DNA of 64,000 bases from contig CASFQL010000023.1 in assembly GCA_949296965.1 (NCBI GenBank), positions 1 to 64,000 on the forward strand. The letters run 5' to 3'. The notes beneath the pieces are model-generated. The model worked only from the letters and a program-made list of their open reading frames with translations, was not told the origin of the DNA and did no database searches. Source of the stretch: an uncultured Christensenella sp. (lineage in GTDB: Bacteria > Bacillota > Clostridia > Christensenellales > UBA1242). Below are positions 1-8,744 of the stretch, in pieces (the stretch's first letter is position 1; every line of letters begins with the position of its first letter). A program made the position numbers and the translations under genes.

Positions 1-316
1 AAAAATTTATACAGATATAGAAATAGAAGTAGTGATAACGAGTTTTAAAATAATAGAACCTATAACTAACCACGACAAAATTTTTGGAGATGAAAAATAT
101 ATACCATACTTTGATGTTAAAACCATTATGTATGATATAGAGGAAGAACATTACAAAAGAAAAATTATAAAAAGTAATCAACAAATGATAGATAATTGCG
201 ATTACCTTATTTGCTATGTAAACCCTAATAAAAACTATGGCGGTGCAATTATGGCTTACAAATACGCAAAGAAAAAAGGCTTACATATAGTAAACCTAAT
301 AAATTTAATGTATTGA
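1..316 (+). CDS. SLOG-like (YpsA/DUF1273-type) protein, C-terminal part
   Basis: The frame is open from base 2 to the TGA at 314-316, so the gene begins before the window; the GTG at 32 is probably internal. The visible end contains NCDYLICYVNP, then GGAIMAYKYAKKKG and a hydrophobic IVNLINL end. This matches the close of Rossmann-like SLOG proteins of the YpsA/DUF1273 type, where an Asp-Tyr strand is followed by a Gly-Gly-Ala helix. The family is thought to bind nucleotide-derived ligands; the function here is unknown. The assignment rests on about 60 residues, so it is moderately sure. Confidence 0.6.
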   Translation, partial: KIYTDIEIEVVITSFKIIEPITNHDKIFGDEKYIPYFDVKTIMYDIEEEHYKRKIIKSNQQMIDNCDYLICYVNPNKNYGGAIMAYKYAKKKGLHIVNLINLMY

Positions 317-322
317 TTTTTG

Positions 323-351
323 TTGGTAAACAATTAGTTTTGTGATATCAT
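323..351 (+). promoter_or_regulatory. Putative promoter of the aldehyde dehydrogenase
   Basis: TTGGTA (323-328), 17 bases, then TATCAT (346-351). TGA directly precedes the -10, giving an extended -10. It lies 24 bases before the ATG at 375, which has an AAAAGGGA ribosome site. Confidence 0.5.
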
Positions 352-374
352 TACTTTATTAAAAGGGAATAACT

Positions 375-1730
375 ATGTTAGATATTATTGAAAAACAAAG
401 AAAATATTTTAATACGCGTGAGACTTATGATGTTAATTTTAGAATTTTACAATTAAAGAGATTAAAATTGCAAATTAGTGCGTATTACAAACAACTAATA
501 ACTGCTATGCAAAAAGATTTGAACAAAGGCGAATTTGATACAATTTCTACTGAAATTGGTCTTGTTTTTAATGAAATTAATTTTATGGTGAAAAATCTTA
601 AAAAACTTGCAAAGCCAAAGAAAGTTAAGACTAGTATAATAAATTTTCCTTCAAAGGGTTATAAAATATATGAACCTTATGGAATTGTGTTAGTTGCTTC
701 GCCTTGGAACTATCCATTTCAATTAGCATTTATGCCATTAGTTGGGGCTATTGCTGGGGGAAATACGGTTGTTGTAAAACCATCAAGGAGCACTCCATCG
801 GTTACAAGTGTAATTAAAAAAATTCTTAGTGTTTTTGATGATGATTATATTTATGTTGTTACAAAAGAAGAAGAAATAAATCAACTATTTGATACAAAAT
901 TTGATTTTATTTTCTACACGGGCTCAAAAGACAAAGCCGAAGAATTAATGCAAAAGCAATCAAAATATTTGACTCCTATGATTTTGGAGTTGGGCGGGAA
1001 AAGCCCTTGCATTGTTGATAAAGATGCAAATGTAGATTTGAGTGCAAAGAGAATTGTTTGGGGTAAATATTTAAATGCTGGACAAACTTGCGTCGCGCCA
1101 GATTATGTTTTAGTTCATTCTTCTATTAAAGATAGTTTTTTAGAGAGTGTAAAAAAATACATTCAAAAATTTTATTATGTTGGCGAGGAACTTAGCGAAG
1201 ATTTTGTTAAGATAATTAATAAGACATCGCTTGAAAGGCTTCAAGGACTTATTGAGCCTACAAAACTTTTTATGGGCGGAAATGTTTATAAAGATAAATT
1301 AGAGCCAACGGTTTTAATTGATATTACAAGAGAAGACAAAGTTATGCAGGGAGAAATCTTTGGACCAATTATGCCAATACTTACTTTTGATGATTTAGAT
1401 AAGGAACTTGAAATTATTAATTCGCTCAATACTCCACTTGCTTTATACTATTTTGGCAAAGATAAAGAAACTATTTATAAAATAAAAAATTTTGTTCAAT
1501 ATGGTGGCGGTTGCATTAATGATGTTGTTATGCACCTAACTGAAAAAAGATTGCCTTTTGGCGGACTTGGAAGTAGTGGAGTTGGTTCTTATCACGGGGC
1601 AAAATCTTTTTACTCATTTAGCCACGAGAAAAGTGTTTTACAAAAATCAGTTAAAATGGACATTGGTATTAAATACCCACCTATAACAAAAACAAAAAAG
1701 TCAATTACTAAGAAAATATTTAAGATTTAA
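375..1730 (+). CDS. NAD(P)-dependent aldehyde dehydrogenase (ALDH3-like)
   Basis: A 451-residue aldehyde dehydrogenase that oxidises an aldehyde to the carboxylic acid with NAD(P)+. The N-terminal cofactor domain has ASPWNYPF and the GGNTVVVKPS strand. The general-base Glu lies in LELGGKSP (about residue 205) and the catalytic Cys in GQTC (about residue 238). EIFGPIMP and the C-terminal PFGGLGSSGVG follow. The length of about 450 and the Tyr/Phe/Ser-rich C-terminal end fit the fatty- or aromatic-aldehyde ALDH3 branch (YwdH-like) rather than the 480-500 residue branches. The substrate cannot be told from sequence. The next gene starts within a dozen bases, so the two are probably co-transcribed. 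Confidence 0.9.
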   Translation: MLDIIEKQRKYFNTRETYDVNFRILQLKRLKLQISAYYKQLITAMQKDLNKGEFDTISTEIGLVFNEINFMVKNLKKLAKPKKVKTSIINFPSKGYKIYEPYGIVLVASPWNYPFQLAFMPLVGAIAGGNTVVVKPSRSTPSVTSVIKKILSVFDDDYIYVVTKEEEINQLFDTKFDFIFYTGSKDKAEELMQKQSKYLTPMILELGGKSPCIVDKDANVDLSAKRIVWGKYLNAGQTCVAPDYVLVHSSIKDSFLESVKKYIQKFYYVGEELSEDFVKIINKTSLERLQGLIEPTKLFMGGNVYKDKLEPTVLIDITREDKVMQGEIFGPIMPILTFDDLDKELEIINSLNTPLALYYFGKDKETIYKIKNFVQYGGGCINDVVMHLTEKRLPFGGLGSSGVGSYHGAKSFYSFSHEKSVLQKSVKMDIGIKYPPITKTKKSITKKIFKI

Positions 1731-1741
1731 AGGATGTGCTT

Positions 1742-2419
1742 GTGGATAACTTTTTTGATAAAACTAAAATTGTGATTAAAGATGATTTTGATAAACTAAA
1801 AAATTCAAATATTGCGCTACTTGGAGTTGGTGGAGTTGGTGGATATGTATTTGAGATGCTTGTAAGACTTGGAGTTAAAAAAATTACAGTAGTCGATTTT
1901 GATAAGTTTGAGATAACAAACCTAAATAGACAACTTCTTGCAACAACCTTGTCAGTTGGTAAAAATAAGGTCGATGAAGCAGTATGTAGGGCAAGTATAA
2001 TAAATAACGATTGTAAGGTAAAGGCAATCAACAAAAAAATTTCAAAAGAAAATATTTGTGAAATCTTAAATGATAATTTTGACTATGTTATTGATGCGAT
2101 TGATGATGTTAATGCAAAAATTGAGATTATTAAATATTGTGATGAAAAGCACTTACCTTTAATTTGTTCGATGGGGACAGGTAATAGGAGCAAAATTCCA
2201 AATTTTATTGTTGATGATCTTTTTAAAACCTCTTATGACGGACTAGCAAGAAAAATTAGAAATCAATTAAAAAAGATTGGATTTAATAAAAAAGTTATGG
2301 TGGTTTATACAAAAGAGCAAGCACAAGAAAAAAAAGCCCTTGGGAGTGTTGTTTATTATCCGCTCGTTTGTGCAGGGGTTATAACTAGTTTTGTGGTAAA
2401 TGAAATAATAAAAAATTAA
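1742..2419 (+). CDS. tcdA: tRNA threonylcarbamoyladenosine dehydratase
   Basis: An E1-like (ThiF/MoeB) protein of about 225 residues. The Rossmann ATP site is ALLGVGGVGGYV, followed by VDFD, the adenylation motif NLNRQ, and DAIDD. The C-terminal half (GNRSKIP, the AQEKKALGSV stretch and a hydrophobic end) is that of TcdA (CsdL/YgdL), which cyclises t6A to ct6A at position 37 of ANN-decoding tRNAs. A GTG at 1736 sits only one base after AGGA (1731-1734); the GTG at 1742 is seven bases after it and is preferred. Other E1-like sulfur-carrier enzymes are possible, but no partner ThiS/MoaD-type gene is nearby. Confidence 0.82.
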   Translation: MDNFFDKTKIVIKDDFDKLKNSNIALLGVGGVGGYVFEMLVRLGVKKITVVDFDKFEITNLNRQLLATTLSVGKNKVDEAVCRASIINNDCKVKAINKKISKENICEILNDNFDYVIDAIDDVNAKIEIIKYCDEKHLPLICSMGTGNRSKIPNFIVDDLFKTSYDGLARKIRNQLKKIGFNKKVMVVYTKEQAQEKKALGSVVYYPLVCAGVITSFVVNEIIKN

Positions 2420-2475
2420 ATATAAAATAACAAATAAAGTAAAAATTTTTGGATAAAAAAATTATTGATAACAAT

Positions 2476-2505
2476 AAAAGGGACTTTTTAAATAAAGCCC
2501 CTTTT
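2476..2505 (+). terminator. Rho-independent-type terminator after tcdA
   Basis: AAAAGGG (2476-2482) pairs with CCCTTTT ending at 2505. An inner CTTT/AAAG stem extends the hairpin, and the 3' arm ends in T. It could also stop transcripts from the right. Confidence 0.6.
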
Positions 2506-2599
2506 CCAATTTAAAACTTACTAGCATCTAAAAATTTTTTATTAATAAAAAATATAATTAAAATTAATAATTAAAACTATAAAATGATTATCAAAAGTT

Positions 2600-2705
2600 A
2601 TTATAAGACTATTTTAAAATAATGGAAAATTTTTATCAAATTATCGCAAAATAAAAGATTATTGAAAGACTACTTTAATAAAATTTTATCAAATTATCCC
2701 AAAAA
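2600..2705. repeat. Imperfect direct repeat in an AT-only spacer
   Basis: TTTTATCAAATTATC occurs at 2631-2645 and 2684-2698, and AAGACTA at 2605 and 2666, so a segment of about 55-60 bases appears imperfectly duplicated. The rest of the gene-free stretch 2506-2899 is nearly pure A/T; I see no gene, RNA or promoter that I can defend. Confidence 0.4.
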
Positions 2706-2899
2706 TTTTATATAATTTTAAATAAATTATGAAAAGTTAAAAAATATTAAAAATTATAAAAATTATTAAAAGTTACGAAAAATTCAAAATTATTTAATAA
2801 TAAAAACAATATTTATAAAATCTTTATATTTTAAAAAGACTTATAAACAATTAAAGATAAATTGTGAATAACTTTTGTTTTTTAGCATAAAACTAGCAA

Positions 2900-3496
2900 T
2901 TATTTCTTAGGTGCGGATAAGAAGTCAAGTGCTATATAATCTTGCGTTGCGTCACATAGCGGACAAATTTTAAATGCCTCTTTTGAGTAGTGAGTATAGC
3001 CGCATTTACTACATTTCCATTCATAATCAGTAGAACTTTTAAACAGTGCATTTGCTTTCATTTTATTATATAATTCGTCTAGTATCATAAAATGGTCATT
3101 TTCAACAAGTGCTACAAGTTTAAATTTCTCTGCAATATCTTTAAAGCCTTCATCCTCTGCGATTTTTGCAAAACTTGGATAAATTGTTGTATTTTCAGAT
3201 TTTTCGTTGTTGGAAGCAAATTTTATCATATCTATTAACTCTCCATCTTGGAAGGGAAAGCCTGCCTTTATTTCTATGTTTTTCTCAACATTTTGAGTGT
3301 GTTTTTTTAATAAATTCCAAAAAGTTTTAGCGTGAGCAACTTCGTTTTTTGCAAGTGTTTTAAAAAGCATTTGAATATTGTTTTTTCCTTCTTGTAGTGC
3401 TTTTTCTGCTATAATTTGATACCTTAGTCCTGCTTGACTTTCGCCTGCAAAAGCACGGGCTAAATTTGTTTTTGTTTGTGAATTTTCAAAATCCAT
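2900..3496 (-). CDS. rbr: Rubrerythrin (classical domain order)
   Basis: A 198-residue rubrerythrin, which reduces hydrogen peroxide to water in anaerobes. The N-terminal ferritin-like four-helix domain carries the diiron ligands in ESQAGLRYQ and NEVAHAK, with a second Glu/His set in the later helices. The C-terminal rubredoxin domain has CSKCGYTH and CPLCDATQ (two CxxC knuckles for one Fe). The ATG at 3496 has GGAGAAAG upstream on the minus strand. It stands alone between two AT-rich spacers and faces away from the CYTH gene. A second rubrerythrin of reversed order lies at 23642. Confidence 0.93.
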   Translation of the reverse strand: MDFENSQTKTNLARAFAGESQAGLRYQIIAEKALQEGKNNIQMLFKTLAKNEVAHAKTFWNLLKKHTQNVEKNIEIKAGFPFQDGELIDMIKFASNNEKSENTTIYPSFAKIAEDEGFKDIAEKFKLVALVENDHFMILDELYNKMKANALFKSSTDYEWKCSKCGYTHYSKEAFKICPLCDATQDYIALDFLSAPKK

Positions 3497-3634
3497 TTTT
3501 CTTTCTCCTTTTCTTTTATATTTTTTCTCTTTTTTAAAGTTTTATTCAATAAAAATTATGTTTTGATGTAAACTAATTTATATATTTGTTTGATATTTTA
3601 TTAAAATTTTAATAAAATATAATTGGAGTTTTAT

Positions 3635-4414
3635 ATGTTAGATATTTTTGAAATTGAAAAAAGATATACCGTTTTTGACGAAAAAACTTATTCTCAACTT
3701 ATTAGACTTTTAGAAACTATGACTACTTATACTATGGATAAACCTTTTAAAAGGAAAGTGGTCGATTATTATTTTGATAACCCTGCTATGCTACTTGAAA
3801 AAAATGAGTTGTTACTTAGAAAAAGAGTTATGAAAAATAAGGCTCAATTAAAAATTAAAAGATTTCACTATGACCCTACTCGTGTTTATAGCGATAATTT
3901 GCGTAGCCACGAAAGAGAAAAAGATATTGGCATCTTTGACTCTCTTTCTAGGCATTACTTTTTCTTAAATAATGCACTTAACTCTATGTTTACAAATAAT
4001 TTGCAATTTGATACTGATAAATTATTTGACCAAATGAGAATTATTATGATTATTAAGTCTAAACAAATTGTAAGAAAATTATATGGTTATGGTGGACTTA
4101 AAGTTGAAATTGTTAATGAAAGGCTTAACCTTGAAAATAGGGTGACAAATAGAAAAAATAAATTTGAAATAATTCAGTTTAAATTAATTTCGCCTGAGGA
4201 TACTTTGCCTGTCTTTAAAGATTTTATTGCTCGAATTGAAAAACATTGTAAAAGAATTTTTTATACAAAAGAAAGTAAGTATGAGATTGCTTATAGAATG
4301 ACTAAACCGCTTCCTTCAAAGGAAGAAGAAAATAAGAGAATTGAGGAACTAAGAAGAAAACAACAACTTCAAAAGGCTAGCGAAGAAGTTGCCATTAAGG
4401 AGAAGAAAAAATAA
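3635..4414 (+). CDS. Divergent CYTH / triphosphate tunnel metalloenzyme-like protein
   Basis: About 259 residues. The first strand reads FEIEKRY, a version of the CYTH signature ExExK with Arg in the last place. It is followed by the family-like DYYFDNP strand, then LLLRKR and LKIKR strands and a later acidic VEIVNERL strand. CYTH enzymes hydrolyse or cyclise triphosphates inside a beta tunnel; activity here is uncertain. The C-terminal 30 residues are Lys/Glu-rich and probably disordered. A TTG at 3623 lies before the ribosome site GGAG (3625-3628), so the ATG at 3635 is chosen. Its stop overlaps the next start (TAATG), implying translational coupling with the nucleoside hydrolase. Confidence 0.6.
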   Translation: MLDIFEIEKRYTVFDEKTYSQLIRLLETMTTYTMDKPFKRKVVDYYFDNPAMLLEKNELLLRKRVMKNKAQLKIKRFHYDPTRVYSDNLRSHEREKDIGIFDSLSRHYFFLNNALNSMFTNNLQFDTDKLFDQMRIIMIIKSKQIVRKLYGYGGLKVEIVNERLNLENRVTNRKNKFEIIQFKLISPEDTLPVFKDFIARIEKHCKRIFYTKESKYEIAYRMTKPLPSKEEENKRIEELRRKQQLQKASEEVAIKEKKK

Positions 4415-5337
4415 TGAAAGACTACTATGTTATTATTGACTGCGATCCCGGTATTGATGACGCTATGGCTATTATGAATGCTGTTAGAAGCGAAAATATT
4501 GAGGTCAATTTAATATCAACCGTTTCCGGCAATTTAACAATAGAAGAAACAGTTAAAAATGCTTTAAAATTAACGGAAATTTTTAAAGTGGATATTCCTG
4601 TCGCTGAAGGAGCAAAAGAACCTGTTAAAAGACAAGCCGTTTATGCTTCAAAAGCGCAGGGCACAAAAGGTATGGGCGGATTTACATTCCCAACTCCAAA
4701 GAAAAAGCCTTTTATTTTAAAGAGCCCTGATGCTATTCATTATTTTCTTTGTCAAAACCCTGCTAGAAATACTACAATTCTTTGCATGGGACCTATGACA
4801 AATATTGCTAATCTTTTAATTAAATACCCAGAAGCAAAAGATATGATTTCTCGTATTGTTTTTATGGGTGGAAGTAAAGACGAGAATGGCTCAACTATTC
4901 CTTATAGAGAGTTCAATGTTGCTTATGACCCTGAGGCTATGCAAATTGTTTTTAATTCTAATATTCCTCTTGTTATGGTCCCTATGGAGTTGGGGCATAT
5001 TGCTTATTTTACGCCAGAAGAACAATTAAAAATTAAAAGGGCTAATGCTGTTGGTGAAATTTTTTACAAGATGTTTTCTAAGTATAATGATTTTCATGTA
5101 GGAAAGTTAGGGGCTGCTGTCCACGATAGTTGCTCTGCACTCTTTTTATCTAATCCAGAAATTTTTACTGTTGAACCTGCATTTATTAAGATTGATTATC
5201 ATAAAAACGATGGGCAAGAGTATGGATATATTAATTGCGATTTTAATGCAAAAGAACACAATGCTATGGTCTGTGTTGATGTGGATATTGAAAAGTTTAA
5301 GAAAATAATTTATGGGAATTTGTTTTATTATAATTAA
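4414..5337 (+). CDS. Inosine-uridine-type nucleoside hydrolase
   Basis: A 307-residue member of the IUNH family, which splits the N-glycosidic bond of ribonucleosides for base salvage. The Ca2+-binding signature DCDPGIDDAM is at residues 9-18. A Met/Gly-rich core (MGPMTNIANL, FMGGS) and the C-terminal HDSCSALF with its metal- or ribose-binding HD are present. The length is standard. The start overlaps the stop of the CYTH gene by one base, so the pair is probably one operon for nucleotide or nucleoside breakdown (inference). Substrate preference cannot be read from sequence. Confidence 0.9.
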   Translation: MKDYYVIIDCDPGIDDAMAIMNAVRSENIEVNLISTVSGNLTIEETVKNALKLTEIFKVDIPVAEGAKEPVKRQAVYASKAQGTKGMGGFTFPTPKKKPFILKSPDAIHYFLCQNPARNTTILCMGPMTNIANLLIKYPEAKDMISRIVFMGGSKDENGSTIPYREFNVAYDPEAMQIVFNSNIPLVMVPMELGHIAYFTPEEQLKIKRANAVGEIFYKMFSKYNDFHVGKLGAAVHDSCSALFLSNPEIFTVEPAFIKIDYHKNDGQEYGYINCDFNAKEHNAMVCVDVDIEKFKKIIYGNLFYYN

Positions 5338-5427
5338 TTTTATGATAAATATATATTAAAGTCATATTGGGTAGAAAATTAGTTTAGGTTATAAATTTAT
5401 TTTGTAGATAAAAATTATTTTTAGTGG

Positions 5428-5518
5428 TGGCGGACAAAGAAAAATTTAATGAAATTAAATTTTTGAAAAATGCGTTTTTACGCATTTTTGCTAAGTATAC
5501 TTAGCACTTTGTCCGCCA
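5428..5518. repeat. Cloverleaf element D
   Basis: A 12-bp closing stem, TGGCGGACAAAG (5428-5439) with CTTTGTCCGCCA (5507-5518), encloses three hairpins: 5440-5464 (11 bp, loop GAA), 5466-5489 (10 bp, loop TTTT) and the palindrome GCTAAGTATACTTAGC (5490-5505). Only bases 5465 and 5506 lie unpaired at the junction. It ends 48 bases before the GTG at 5567. The remainder of 5338-5566 has no other clear feature. Confidence 0.75.
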
Positions 5519-5566
5519 TAAATCGTCGTTTAGTTTTGTTACATAAAATAGTTAAAAGGAGTTAGA

Positions 5567-6589
5567 GTGTCTTTTAATAATAAGAATAAAAAAATAAAAT
5601 CAAATATTATAATCTTATTTTTTGTATTAATTTCAATCTTTGCATTTTGCTTAAAAACTCCTTTGAGAGCAAATGCACAAAGTGGTAATGAAGTTAGTGT
5701 TCATCTGCAAACATATCAATCAAGTTCTGGTATGATTAATTCAATGTTAACTATTGATGTGTCAAATTTAGACGAAACACAAAAATTTAAAATTTTAAGT
5801 TTGATGTCAAACTATAAAAATCAATTAACTACATTTCATAAAAATAAATTTTACGAGATTTTTGATAAAGATATTGATACAAATCAAACAAACCTTGAAG
5901 TTCTTTATAATTCAGTTCCAATTAATGTTGTCCAGTTTTTAGTATGGGATTTTACACTCACACAAAATTCAACACATATTATTTTGAATATTAATTTTAT
6001 GTCAATTTATGCTTACTTATTATTTTATTACCCAGATTTGTTTGTGTTAGATGAAGAAACTCAAAAGGTAAAATTTGATAGTAATAATTATTCAACTCTA
6101 CTAGATGCACCTATCCCTGTAATTGATTATAAAAAAGAAGATAATTTTTTTGTAACTAAGTATATTCAAACTTGTGCACCTTTTTACTATAATTCAAAAG
6201 AATATTATTTACTACAAGATTATGGTTCATATAGTGCAGGAACTCCTTTCTTTGAAGTTTTAAGTAGCGAAGCGGAAATAGATTATAGCCTTTTACAATT
6301 TCAATTTACTTTCATTTCCGATTACGATAGATTACATTCTTCTGGTCAAAAATATGAAACTAATGTAGGACTTGCTCATACTTGGGACTTAAAAAACGAT
6401 GTTAATGGTCAAATAGTTGTTTGGAGAAATTATGCTAATTACTATGCTTGGTATTTGCTTGCATTAATTGTTGCGATTTTAATTGTTGGAATTTGTCTTA
6501 GTATATATTTTATTAATAAAAAAAGAAAAAAGAAGAAAACCCTTGAACTTTTAAAAAAGATTGATGACTTTGTTAATAACAAAAATTAA
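5567..6589 (+). CDS. Surface protein with N-terminal signal and C-terminal membrane anchor
   Basis: A 340-residue protein I do not recognise. A basic start is followed by a hydrophobic stretch (about residues 14-30) and an ANAQS-type cleavage site. A Ser/Thr/Tyr/Asn-rich exported region follows. A strong membrane helix (YAWYLLALIVAILIVGICLS) lies near residue 300, before a Lys/Arg-rich cytoplasmic tail. The topology therefore suggests a large outside domain anchored by a C-terminal helix. The GTG start has AAAGGAG six bases upstream. Cloverleaf D lies before it and cloverleaf A after it. Confidence 0.6.
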   Translation: MSFNNKNKKIKSNIIILFFVLISIFAFCLKTPLRANAQSGNEVSVHLQTYQSSSGMINSMLTIDVSNLDETQKFKILSLMSNYKNQLTTFHKNKFYEIFDKDIDTNQTNLEVLYNSVPINVVQFLVWDFTLTQNSTHIILNINFMSIYAYLLFYYPDLFVLDEETQKVKFDSNNYSTLLDAPIPVIDYKKEDNFFVTKYIQTCAPFYYNSKEYYLLQDYGSYSAGTPFFEVLSSEAEIDYSLLQFQFTFISDYDRLHSSGQKYETNVGLAHTWDLKNDVNGQIVVWRNYANYYAWYLLALIVAILIVGICLSIYFINKKRKKKKTLELLKKIDDFVNNKN

Positions 6590-6721
6590 TAAATTTGTTA
6601 TTAAAAAGTTGAGAATAAAAAGTATTTTAATTATTTAAAAATTTTCAAATTAATTAAAGAAAAAAAGTTTGTTGTATAAAAACTATTTTATGAGATAAAT
6701 GGGTAAGCAGGGAAAAAGAGG

Positions 6722-6810
6722 GAACTTTGTGCGGTAAAAATTTTTTAAAATTTTTACTGTGAAGTTTTATAAAAACTTCACTCAAAAGTTTCACTTTTGG
6801 CACAAAGTTC
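6722..6810. repeat. Cloverleaf element A
   Basis: The closing stem is GAACTTTGTGC (6722-6732) with GCACAAAGTTC (6800-6810). Hairpins are 6734-6757 (11 bp), 6759-6781 (GTGAAGTTTT with AAAACTTCAC) and 6783-6799 (CAAAAGT, loop TTC, ACTTTTG). Its closing stem is identical to that of element C. It ends about 50-60 bases before the next gene start. Confidence 0.78.
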
Positions 6811-6871
6811 GTTTAATATATTAGTTTTTCGTTTCTAAACAAATTTGACTAGATAAAAGGTGGTTAAAAAG

Positions 6872-7198
6872 TTGTCAAAAAAAAGAAAAAATAATACAAA
6901 AAAAGAACAAAGTGAAATTATAGAAAATAATAGACAAATTTATTATTCAAAAGAAACATATCTAAAATATGCTAAGAGATATGTTATTTCTCTTTGTATA
7001 GTAACTCCAATTATATTAATAATTTGCTATTTATTTTCGCTATATATTCCAGGATATACTACCGTTGTAAACATTTTTGTTGCACTTGCTCTTTTATTAT
7101 TATCTTTATTTATATGTCTTATAATCTTTACAAAAAAAGATGAGAAAGATAGGTTAAATAGCACAAAAGAAAAACAAAGGGACCCTTTTAGCGATTAA
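6872..7198 (+). CDS. Small membrane protein, two predicted helices
   Basis: About 108 residues and not recognised. A very basic N-terminus (Lys/Arg/Asn-rich, about 40 residues) leads into two adjacent hydrophobic segments (YVISLCIVTPIILIICYLF and VNIFVALALLLLSLFICLII), then a charged tail. Both ends are predicted cytoplasmic. Start choice is open: GTG at 6860 lies inside the purine-rich AAAAGGTGG stretch, whereas TTG at 6872 has that stretch as a ribosome site and is preferred. It sits before dnaB where rplI is often found, but it is not L9. Confidence 0.55.
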   Translation: MSKKRKNNTKKEQSEIIENNRQIYYSKETYLKYAKRYVISLCIVTPIILIICYLFSLYIPGYTTVVNIFVALALLLLSLFICLIIFTKKDEKDRLNSTKEKQRDPFSD

Positions 7199-7212
7199 TT
7201 ATTAAAACTACC

Positions 7213-7241
7213 TTGACTAATTTGTAATTTTGCAACATAAT
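7213..7241 (+). promoter_or_regulatory. Putative dnaB promoter
   Basis: TTGACT (7213-7218), 17 bases, CATAAT (7236-7241), 22 bases before the dnaB ATG. The ribosome site AAGGAAG follows. Confidence 0.5.
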
Positions 7242-7262
7242 TTGTAGGTAAGGAAGATATTT

Positions 7263-8708
7263 ATGAAAAACGAAAAGACAAAAAAACTAGCAAGAACAAT
7301 ACCACATAGTATTGAAGCCGAGCAATCTGTTTTAGGTTGTTGTTTACTTGACGATACTGCCGTATTAAACATTATGACTGTTGTTAAGCCAGAAGATTTT
7401 TATACAAATTCACATAAGACGATTTACGAGGCAATGACAGATATTTATGTTGCTAATAAACCTATTGATTATGTTACTTTAACTGACGAACTTGAAAGGA
7501 AGGGGTTACTTGAAAGCATAGGTGGTATTGAATATATTACTACTTTAACTAACATTGTTCCTAGTGCGGTAAATTACAAACATTATGTAGACATAGTTAA
7601 AAGAGATTCTGTTTTAAGAAAACTAATAAAAAGTAGCCAAGATATTATTGAAAAGGCTTATGAAGCAGAAGAAGAGAATATTCTTGCATATGCAGAAAAG
7701 AGTATTTTTGATATTGCAGAAAAGGAAGATGTTTCCAATCTTGTTCCTATTGGGGATACTTTGTCAACCGTATTAAATAAGTTTGAGGAAATTGATAAAA
7801 ATGCGGGGGCAATTAGAGGTTTACCAACGGGATTTAGTGAACTTGATAAGGTTACTAATGGTCTTCAAAAAAGTGATTTGATTTTGATTGCTGCAAGACC
7901 TGGTTTTGGTAAGACAAGTCTTGCTATGAATATTGTAAATAATGTTGCCTTGAAAGGTAAATATAGTTGTGCCGTTTTCTCGCTTGAAATGCCAAAAGAA
8001 CAAATAACTCAAAGAACGCTTTGTTCTGTAAGCGGAGTAAGTATGGAAAAGGCTTTGAGTGGTAAACTTCAACAAAGCGATTGGAAGGCTCTTTGGGAAG
8101 GCAATAAAAAACTTGCTCAGGCAAAAATCTATATTGATGACTCATCTTTAACAAATCCAACAAATATTTTAAGCAAATGCCGAAGGTTAAAAAGGGAATA
8201 TGGTTTGGACCTTATTATGATTGACTATTTGCAACTTATGAACCCAGCAAAGACTAATAAAGATGCTAATAGACAACAAGAAATAAGTTCTTTAACTAGA
8301 ACATTAAAGATAGCGGCAAGAGAATTGCAAGTTCCAATCATTGTGCTGTCTCAGTTATCCCGTGATGTTGAAAAGAGAAAAGAAGACCACAAACCTGTAT
8401 TAAGTGATTTAAGAGAAAGTGGCTCTATCGAGCAAGATGCGGATATTGTTATGTTTATATACAATGCTTCAAAGTATAGTGATGCAGAAATGGAAGATGG
8501 CCCAAATGTTTGTGAATTAATTATTGCAAAGCATAGAAATGGTCCGCTAGCAACAATTAAGTTAAAGTGGATACCTGAAATTACAACTTTTGTCGATATA
8601 GGAGCAAATAGCGAAAGAAAGAGTTTAGAAGATATGGCTCCACCACCTCCTCCACCACCACAAGATGATAATGACTCAAATATTTCAATGGAAGAAATTG
8701 ATTTTTAG
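7263..8708 (+). CDS. dnaB: Replicative DNA helicase DnaB
   Basis: A 481-residue hexameric 5'-3' helicase of the replication fork. The N-terminal collar domain begins IPHSIEAEQSVLGCCLLD. The RecA-like C-terminal domain has Walker A AARPGFGKTS (about residue 208), Walker B-type LIMIDYLQLM, VIVLSQLSR, and the arginine-finger region DLRESGSIEQDAD. The last 25 residues contain a run of seven prolines and an acidic end, an extra compared with most DnaB tails. It is followed closely by alaS in the same direction. Its loading partners, a DnaD-like protein and DnaI, are at 14910-17300. Confidence 0.96.
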   Translation: MKNEKTKKLARTIPHSIEAEQSVLGCCLLDDTAVLNIMTVVKPEDFYTNSHKTIYEAMTDIYVANKPIDYVTLTDELERKGLLESIGGIEYITTLTNIVPSAVNYKHYVDIVKRDSVLRKLIKSSQDIIEKAYEAEEENILAYAEKSIFDIAEKEDVSNLVPIGDTLSTVLNKFEEIDKNAGAIRGLPTGFSELDKVTNGLQKSDLILIAARPGFGKTSLAMNIVNNVALKGKYSCAVFSLEMPKEQITQRTLCSVSGVSMEKALSGKLQQSDWKALWEGNKKLAQAKIYIDDSSLTNPTNILSKCRRLKREYGLDLIMIDYLQLMNPAKTNKDANRQQEISSLTRTLKIAARELQVPIIVLSQLSRDVEKRKEDHKPVLSDLRESGSIEQDADIVMFIYNASKYSDAEMEDGPNVCELIIAKHRNGPLATIKLKWIPEITTFVDIGANSERKSLEDMAPPPPPPPQDDNDSNISMEEIDF

Positions 8709-8744
8709 ATATTATAAAAGGTTTAGATTTTAAAGGAAAATACT

